DNA from: Allacma fusca
Lineage: Eukaryota; Arthropoda; Collembola; Symphypleona; Sminthuridae
Direction of reading: 5' to 3'
Length of the DNA: 64,000 nucleotides
Assembly: GCA_947179485.1 (NCBI GenBank)
Contig: OX359245.1
Coordinates: forward strand, 65,893,067-65,957,066
A program made the translations under genes and the position numbers. Below, piece by piece: positions 58,366 through 64,000 of this stretch. The notes under the pieces are model-generated. The model did no database searches, was not told the origin of the DNA, and was given only the letters and a program-made list of their open reading frames with translations. Within the stretch, counting starts at the first letter, position 1, and every line of letters starts with the position of its first letter.

Positions 58366-61300
58366 TTATAGTTGATAACTATGGTTAGATGAGGGTTGAA
58401 CCATCGTGTAGTTAAACAAATTGTCCATGGCATGAACGTTAGTTCGCGTACTCCGTCGGAATTCGGAGTCCGTACGTGCGAAAAAATCAGTTGGTAATAT
58501 CTGTTGAGACTCATGTTCCAATAATTGTTGTTGTGTTCTACGGACACGTTTATTAGGAATTGTTATAGAGGAGGAATGAGGAACTTCCACAGTGGAATTT
58601 TTAGGTGCAGACAACAGGGCTTCTCTATAGGTAGGTTTATGTGGCTGCTCTTGAATTTCTGGAGGAGTTATAGGAGTTTGTTGAACGGGAAATGGAGGCA
58701 CCGTATTTCGTAACGGGAATGCATGAGTGTCTTTTAATGGTAATTCTGGATCAAGAATAATGTCAGGGGGACATGAGTGCTGGTCAGAAATAACTTCAGG
58801 AATAATGGCAGGTTCTGGAGAGGGAAGGTCGCCTGGAGAATTAGTGAGTTCTTGAGGAATATCCTGTAGATTTGTAGAAGGTGCCTGCTCTGGAGGCTCA
58901 TACTCATTATTGAGCAGAGATTTAGTGTTGAACACATTAGGGCGTTCATAGAATAGTTTCAATCGTGACACATGAACTGTTAGGGTTTTAACTGTGTTAC
59001 CAACAGATCCTCTAATAGTGTAGTTAACGTCAGAGGGTTGGTCAATAACAGAAAAGGGGCCTTTCCATCGTGGGAGTAATTTACTACTTGTTCCTGGCTG
59101 TATGGACGTGTGTTCAAGTAGAACGTTATCTCCAATGTTATAGTTTACTGTTCTTTTATATTTATTTACACGGGCAGCATATTTTTCTCTGTGACGCGTT
59201 AAAATTTCTTGGGTAGTCTTCCATAGAACAGTCATGTCTTGGACGTTCCGGTTTTCTGGAGTAAAGGTAGGGAATGCATTTCTCAACGGGGTGCGTGCAT
59301 GAAAACCATGCAGCACATAGAACGGTGTAAAACCGTGGGAGCTGTGCTGAGTATTGTTGAGATGGAATGTAATTGCTGGAATGGCTTGGGGCCAGTCGGC
59401 CTTATTTTCCGCTCTGTACATAGCAATACAGTCACCCAATGTTTGATAGGATCTCTCGATAAGACCCTGAGTTTGGGGGTGAAAAGCAGTGCTATATTTC
59501 ATTTTAAAATCAAATATTTTGGAAAGTTCTGTAATGACGGCATTGTTAAATTCTGTCCCTTGATCTGACTGTATAATTTCGGGAAGGGAATAAACGGCAG
59601 CGATTTTGTTAAAAATGAATTTGGCTATAGCGGACGCATCTGCTGTGGGTACAACTTCAGCTACAAGAAATTTTGTTAAGTAACAAATTGCAGTAATTAT
59701 ATATCTTGGACGTCCATCTTTATTCGTCAATGGACCCTGTACGTCGAGTTGTATTCTTTCAAAGGGTCTGAGAGGAATAGGGATGAATTGAAATTCTCCG
59801 GGCTGTTTTTGTCCACGGGGAGATTTTCTTTCTTGACAAAATGTACATGATTGTATAAATTCCTTGATGTCTTTACTCATGGTTTTCCAGTAGTAGCTCT
59901 GTGCTATTTCCTTCAGAGCTTTGGTGTGTCCTGTGTGGGACACGGGGTTATGGTGGCGTTTAATTATATCTGGTATCATGTGTTGTGGTAGCATGAGCAG
60001 GGATTTTTCTCCAAGTTTTTTGTTATGCCTATACAAAATATTATCGTATAGAGTGTATGTTGAACGTACTCTCCAGTTTGTTGGAAGCTTATTAATTATA
60101 TCCAGGAGTGCTGGATCTTTTGCCTGTTCTTGTTGGAGAGTACCAATGTCTATGGTATGAACGGAGAGGCATGCCTCATCGTCGGTCTGGGAGTGTGAGG
60201 GCTCTTGGAAAGGATTGCGGCTGAGACAATCGGCGACCTTATGAGTTGTACCCTTGACATATTTTATAGTAACGTCGTAGGGCATCAATAGAAGTTGCAG
60301 TCGTTGTAGCTTGGGGTCCAAGCTATCCTTACTCTTCATAATATAGCACAGGCTATGATGATCTGTGCGCACTGTAAAGTGTATCCCAAGTAAGTACTCT
60401 TTTAGCTTCATGACTGACCATGTAATGGCCAAAAGTTCTAAAAGTCGTATATGATACTTAGCCTCATATTTATTTAAACGCCGGCTGAGGAAGAAAACTG
60501 GATGTTCTAAACCATCGGGATGAAGTTGTGTCATGTAGGCTCCGAGTCCTTGGTAGGAAGCGTCTGTATATAAAAATGTTTCTTTTTGCGGATCATAGTG
60601 TGCTAAGACTGGTTTGCATAATAAGAGATTCTTCAGGGCTTGGAATGCTTGATCACATTCGTGAGTCCACAGGAACGGGGTGTTCTTTTTTGTGAGTTCT
60701 CGTAATGGTGCTGCTATATGTGCAAAATTGGGCACAAATCTTCGGAAGAAGTTAGCCATTCCGAGGAAAGACTGGACAGAAGTGATATTAGTTGGGGCAG
60801 GCATCATCCTTAATCCATTGAGGTTGTCATCGTATGGTTGAATTCCATATGCGGTAATTGTAAAACCAAGGAGATTTATTTTTTCGTAACCAAATTTACA
60901 TTTGGTTGGTTCAAACTTGAGGTTATGCTGGGCAAAGCGTATGAAGATTTTTCTCAGTTTAGAGATATGTTCGTCAATGGTTTGACTGGCAATCACAATA
61001 TCGTCGACATAGGCCATGGCAGTATTATACTTAAGATCTGCCAGAATAACATCAATGACTCTACAAAAATGAGATGGAGAGTTTTTGGTGCCAAATGGCA
61101 TGTCCTTATATTGATACTGTCCATTTCTGGTGATGAAGCTGAGTTTTTCGCGTGAGCTTTCCTCAACAGTTATTTGGTGAAACCCGGAGGCTAAGTCGAG
61201 TGTGGAGAAATATTTCTGGTTTTGTAAGCGGCGGAGGATCTCATCAATGGAGGGTAACGGCCAATGCATTGGTTTAGTGATGGCGTTGAGTGATCGGAAA

Positions 61301-62958
61301 TCAATAACCATTCGGGGCTTTCTGATGCCCTGTTCATTTGGTTTTTTGAAAACTATGATGACGGGACTGGAGAAAGGCGATGTGGAGGGCTCAATTATGT
61401 CATTGTCCAATAATTTCTGCACTTCTGCATCAATAATAGCATCTTGGTATGAGGAGGTCTTATAGGGTTTATGAGCTACGACACCTCCTTGTTGAAGTTC
61501 GACTTTGAATGGTATTGTGGAACATTTTCCAAGCTCATGTGGACCGAAAGCAAAGGAGGTTCTGTATTGTCTTAACAATGAACGGAGTTTAGTTTGATCC
61601 TCAGGGGTGAGATCCGGATTGATTTTAAATGATGCTACTTCAGTTTCCAATTGGGAAGTATTGATCGCATTGATATGTATCGGTAGCATAGAATTATCAT
61701 GTGTGTCAAAGGGGGTTAATTTTCCGAGGCCCAAACCATCTGGTAAGGTAATAGTCATAGAAGTTGGATTTGTGAGAAGGAAGAATTTAGAATCAGGGCT
61801 AAGTATTGCATGGGGAGCAAGCATATTGAATTGAGTGTGTAAGGATTCATGAGGTTGGAAATATAAAGGTGTAGATTGTTGAAGGGAGTGTATGGTGGCA
61901 ATGGTTACATGAGTCCTGGGTGAAATGACCTGTGTTCCATGGACGCGGAGAACATCGTCTTCCATGGTAGTGGAAACACAAAGAATTGTTGTAAGTTTGG
62001 ACGTTGTAGAAGGCTTAGCTGAGACAGATGATATGGGAGTAGGTGTAGTTTTGAGAGTAATTCTTCGGGAGGTAGAAATACGTCGGCGAAGTGGATGGGT
62101 GGAGCGATGGAAATAATTCTGGTCTGTCTCATCAGAAGATATGTCTGGAGTTGGAAAATATTTTTCTGGCTGTGAATATTTAACTCTATGTTGAGGTTGA
62201 ATTTTCGTTGTAGAAATTGTTTGAGAAGCTGTGTCTTGAAAAAGAGGAAGAGTTTGAGTAGACATAGAGACTGGAAAAGAGGTCACAGGTGGTGTAGTAG
62301 ATGCAAACCAAGGGTTGGGCAGGAAGGTAGTTTCCTGGTCTTTGTCTGAATGAGATTTATTTGACATTGGTGTCCTGGTTGAAAGGTTTTGTATGAGTTG
62401 TACAGGAAGTTCGCATTGTTCTCTAATTGCATTATCGTGTTGTACGAGAGTATGAATTAACGGGATGTTTCCTGTGAATTTGTTGAATAGGATATTTTTC
62501 TCAGTGTTGATAAGGAATCCTCCTTTGGAATATAAGAAGTCTGTTCCTAAGATGCAGCGAAGTGCTGTGGAAGGAGCGATTATAAAGGGGTGAAGAAATG
62601 TACAGTCTCCTATCTTGATTTTTACAAGGGCGAGTCCTGTATTGGGCATGTGATTTCCTGAGGCATCTATGAGTGTGAGATTGTTCTTTGTGATTTGTGT
62701 GCCATGAGGTACGTATGATGGATGGATCAACGAAGCAGCTGCCCCTGTGTCAATAAGACACGGGAGGTTTATACCGTTTATACTGACAATGATTTTAAGT
62801 GAACATGAAAGTGAGTGTACAGTGATGTGAGTAGTACATTCTGTTATAATAGAAGGGATTATTAGTGGGTGTCTTGTGAGGTTTGGTGGTCTGCAGCTTG
62901 TATAGGTAGAAGCTGGCGTCGGGGCAGGCCTTGTGGAGCCTGCCCGTTGGAGTTTAAA
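58366..62958 (-). CDS. pol: Ty3/gypsy Pol polyprotein (protease, RT, RNase H, integrase)
   Basis: Open from the frameshift site at 62958 to the stop at 58366, in the -1 frame relative to gag. The aspartic protease active site LIDTGAAAS is near 62750, upstream of the first in-frame start-like codon, so pol is made by frameshifting rather than its own start. Counting from 62730: RT about 420-600 with YVDD at 574-577; RNase H with TDAS at 722; integrase with an HHCC zinc motif at 926-965 and DDE residues near 996, 1056 and 1092. A long Ser/Thr-rich linker separates protease and RT. No chromodomain and no env frame is seen after integrase. The frame is intact, so the copy may be young. Confidence 0.95.
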   Translation of the reverse strand, partial: FKLQRAGSTRPAPTPASTYTSCRPPNLTRHPLIIPSIITECTTHITVHSLSCSLKIIVSINGINLPCLIDTGAAASLIHPSYVPHGTQITKNNLTLIDASGNHMPNTGLALVKIKIGDCTFLHPFIIAPSTALRCILGTDFLYSKGGFLINTEKNILFNKFTGNIPLIHTLVQHDNAIREQCELPVQLIQNLSTRTPMSNKSHSDKDQETTFLPNPWFASTTPPVTSFPVSMSTQTLPLFQDTASQTISTTKIQPQHRVKYSQPEKYFPTPDISSDETDQNYFHRSTHPLRRRISTSRRITLKTTPTPISSVSAKPSTTSKLTTILCVSTTMEDDVLRVHGTQVISPRTHVTIATIHSLQQSTPLYFQPHESLHTQFNMLAPHAILSPDSKFFLLTNPTSMTITLPDGLGLGKLTPFDTHDNSMLPIHINAINTSQLETEVASFKINPDLTPEDQTKLRSLLRQYRTSFAFGPHELGKCSTIPFKVELQQGGVVAHKPYKTSSYQDAIIDAEVQKLLDNDIIEPSTSPFSSPVIIVFKKPNEQGIRKPRMVIDFRSLNAITKPMHWPLPSIDEILRRLQNQKYFSTLDLASGFHQITVEESSREKLSFITRNGQYQYKDMPFGTKNSPSHFCRVIDVILADLKYNTAMAYVDDIVIASQTIDEHISKLRKIFIRFAQHNLKFEPTKCKFGYEKINLLGFTITAYGIQPYDDNLNGLRMMPAPTNITSVQSFLGMANFFRRFVPNFAHIAAPLRELTKKNTPFLWTHECDQAFQALKNLLLCKPVLAHYDPQKETFLYTDASYQGLGAYMTQLHPDGLEHPVFFLSRRLNKYEAKYHIRLLELLAITWSVMKLKEYLLGIHFTVRTDHHSLCYIMKSKDSLDPKLQRLQLLLMPYDVTIKYVKGTTHKVADCLSRNPFQEPSHSQTDDEACLSVHTIDIGTLQQEQAKDPALLDIINKLPTNWRVRSTYTLYDNILYRHNKKLGEKSLLMLPQHMIPDIIKRHHNPVSHTGHTKALKEIAQSYYWKTMSKDIKEFIQSCTFCQERKSPRGQKQPGEFQFIPIPLRPFERIQLDVQGPLTNKDGRPRYIITAICYLTKFLVAEVVPTADASAIAKFIFNKIAAVYSLPEIIQSDQGTEFNNAVITELSKIFDFKMKYSTAFHPQTQGLIERSYQTLGDCIAMYRAENKADWPQAIPAITFHLNNTQHSSHGFTPFYVLHGFHARTPLRNAFPTFTPENRNVQDMTVLWKTTQEILTRHREKYAARVNKYKRTVNYNIGDNVLLEHTSIQPGTSSKLLPRWKGPFSVIDQPSDVNYTIRGSVGNTVKTLTVHVSRLKLFYERPNVFNTKSLLNNEYEPPEQAPSTNLQDIPQELTNSPGDLPSPEPAIIPEVISDQHSCPPDIILDPELPLKDTHAFPLRNTVPPFPVQQTPITPPEIQEQPHKPTYREALLSAPKNSTVEVPHSSSITIPNKRVRRTQQQLLEHESQQILPTDFFARTDSEFRRSTRTNVHAMDNLFNYTMVQPSSNHSYQL

Positions 62959-63923
62959 GGCTGGCTTTGTAGTTGCTGTTGTCGCTCTTCACGTCTTCGT
63001 TGCATATATTGTGGAAATTGTTGGTAGTGTATAGCAACAGGCTGTCTGCAGCGGTTTGCATGATGGCCTGGACGGGAGCAACGACCGCAAATTTCTGGGG
63101 ATTGAGAAGCTGGATTTTGAGGTTGAGCAGGCTGAGTTGGGCAATACCGTGCTGTGTGGCCGGTTTGGTTACACTTGTAACACGTGTAGGTTCGTTGAAT
63201 GTTAGACCCTAGTCCAGGTTGAAGGTTGTTGTACTGTGAGCGCTGTGGCTGAGCATGTTGAGAGACTGCCATAATGGGAGTTTCTTTAGCTTCCAATTTT
63301 TCTATTTTCTCGAGAAGCGTGGCCAGGGTTTTTTCTAATGATGTAGGAAGAACTGGAGTTGCAAGAGTAACAGCATTATGGTCTGTATGGGGAGTTGTGC
63401 ATGATTCATAGTCGCGTAGGGCGTCCAAGAGATGATTGAAGTTTTTTATTTTTAGATTCTTGCTGGTTATGAAAATTTTAACGGTGGTGTCGAGTTTTTC
63501 CAGCAATGTTTTCACGGTAGTAGCCTCTGGAAATGTTGACCAGTCCGTACCGGCAGCAGACTTCACACGCAATACAAACCGGGTAGGGGGTTCATGTGGA
63601 AATGGCGTCATGGATAACGCGTCCAATAATTTGCTCTTCCTATCGGGCACATCCCGTGGCATTTTATTTAAAAGTTCGTCTCTAAACTGGGCATACGTTT
63701 GTCGGGACGTAGATGTGAGGTTGTAATAGTGAGTCAAAAAGTCTTTAGCAGTTTTAGTAGCATCCGATAGTTTACGATACACGTACGATTTCTTCATTTT
63801 ATCGTCTGTTACAAATGTGTTGAAAAAATCGTCACATCTTAACAGGAATTCAGAAAGTTCTTCGGAAGAAATTTTGGATGAAGGATAAGTTGGCTTATCG
63901 AAAAGGAAACGGTTGTAGTCCAT
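62862..63923 (-). CDS. gag: Ty3/gypsy Gag (N-terminus may extend past the window)
   Basis: 353 codons from the ATG at 63923 to TAA at 62862; the frame stays open upstream to the window edge with a Ser/Pro-rich stretch, so the true start may lie further right. The body is helical capsid-like, and the C-terminus has two CCHC knuckles, CYKCNQTGHTARYC and CGRCSRPGHHANRC, followed by a Gln-rich tail. Binds and packages the element RNA. Overlaps pol by about 96 bp. Confidence 0.92.
   Translation of the reverse strand: MDYNRFLFDKPTYPSSKISSEELSEFLLRCDDFFNTFVTDDKMKKSYVYRKLSDATKTAKDFLTHYYNLTSTSRQTYAQFRDELLNKMPRDVPDRKSKLLDALSMTPFPHEPPTRFVLRVKSAAGTDWSTFPEATTVKTLLEKLDTTVKIFITSKNLKIKNFNHLLDALRDYESCTTPHTDHNAVTLATPVLPTSLEKTLATLLEKIEKLEAKETPIMAVSQHAQPQRSQYNNLQPGLGSNIQRTYTCYKCNQTGHTARYCPTQPAQPQNPASQSPEICGRCSRPGHHANRCRQPVAIHYQQFPQYMQRRREERQQQLQSQPLNSNGQAPQGLPRRQLLPIQAADHQTSQDTH
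62952..62958 (-). promoter_or_regulatory. -1 ribosomal frameshift heptamer TTTAAAC
   Basis: In the gag frame the codons are CC(T) TTA AAC, the X-XXY-YYZ slippery form. The -1 frame from here runs without a stop through the protease into RT, and no other overlap option exists. A downstream structure was not folded by hand. Confidence 0.85.
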
Positions 63924-64000
63924 GGTAGTGTTGTTTGTAGGAATAATAGGTGGAGGAGTTGGAATAGGAGAAGTGGAACGGGAAGAGGAAGAGCTGTTGG

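Noticed and set aside
58525-63726. Numerous plus-strand frames across the gypsy element
   Set aside because: Antisense shadows of gag and pol, which have full domain evidence on the minus strand.

Overview
This is nuclear DNA of an animal, almost certainly an arthropod. It is AT-rich, the genes have short GT-AG introns, and the gene content is arthropod-typical: pancreatic-lipase-like secreted lipases, a fatty acyl-CoA reductase (FAR), variant ionotropic glutamate receptors (IRs) and low-complexity Gly/Gln-rich secreted proteins. Transposons are abundant. A springtail or other basal hexapod would fit, but that is a guess. I see no rRNA, tRNA or CRISPR.

Layout: (1) 1-1.5 kb: 3' part of a plus-strand JmjC / C2H2 zinc-finger gene with an in-frame TGA and an intron full of 48-bp hairpin repeats. 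(2) 2.55-35 kb: a direct segmental duplication. Unit A (about 2.55-16.8 kb) and unit B (about 20.5-35 kb) share the order lipase, membrane-protein gene, second lipase, IR 3' flank, FAR. Unit A keeps an intact first lipase but has wrecked the other genes. Unit B has a ruined first lipase, but its membrane gene, second lipase and most of its FAR still read. Unit A also collected a hAT-like element, a 422-bp MITE and a 4.56-kb CMC/EnSpm-like transposon; the unit B empty sites date these insertions after the duplication. A pogo remnant and a 2.6-kb inverted-repeat element lie between the units. (3) 35-39 kb: relics and a third copy of the IR 3' flank. (4) 39.2-43.6 kb: a ten-exon IR93a-like receptor on the minus strand. 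(5) 45.6-51.2 kb: two paralogous two-exon secreted Gly-rich protein genes sharing promoter modules, separated by a perfect-looking foldback and a TE with GTACC-type subterminal repeats. (6) 52.1-54.0 kb: a single-exon divergent IR. (7) 56.1-64.0 kb: a Ty3/gypsy retrotransposon on the minus strand with its 3' LTR, pol, gag and a canonical TTTAAAC frameshift heptamer; its 5' end lies outside the window.

Functionally the host genes are secreted lipid hydrolysis (lipases), lipid reduction to alcohols (FAR), chemo/thermo/hygro-sensing (IRs) and secreted structural proteins. There is no operon-like logic. The theme is tandem duplication, transposon insertion and complementary gene loss.
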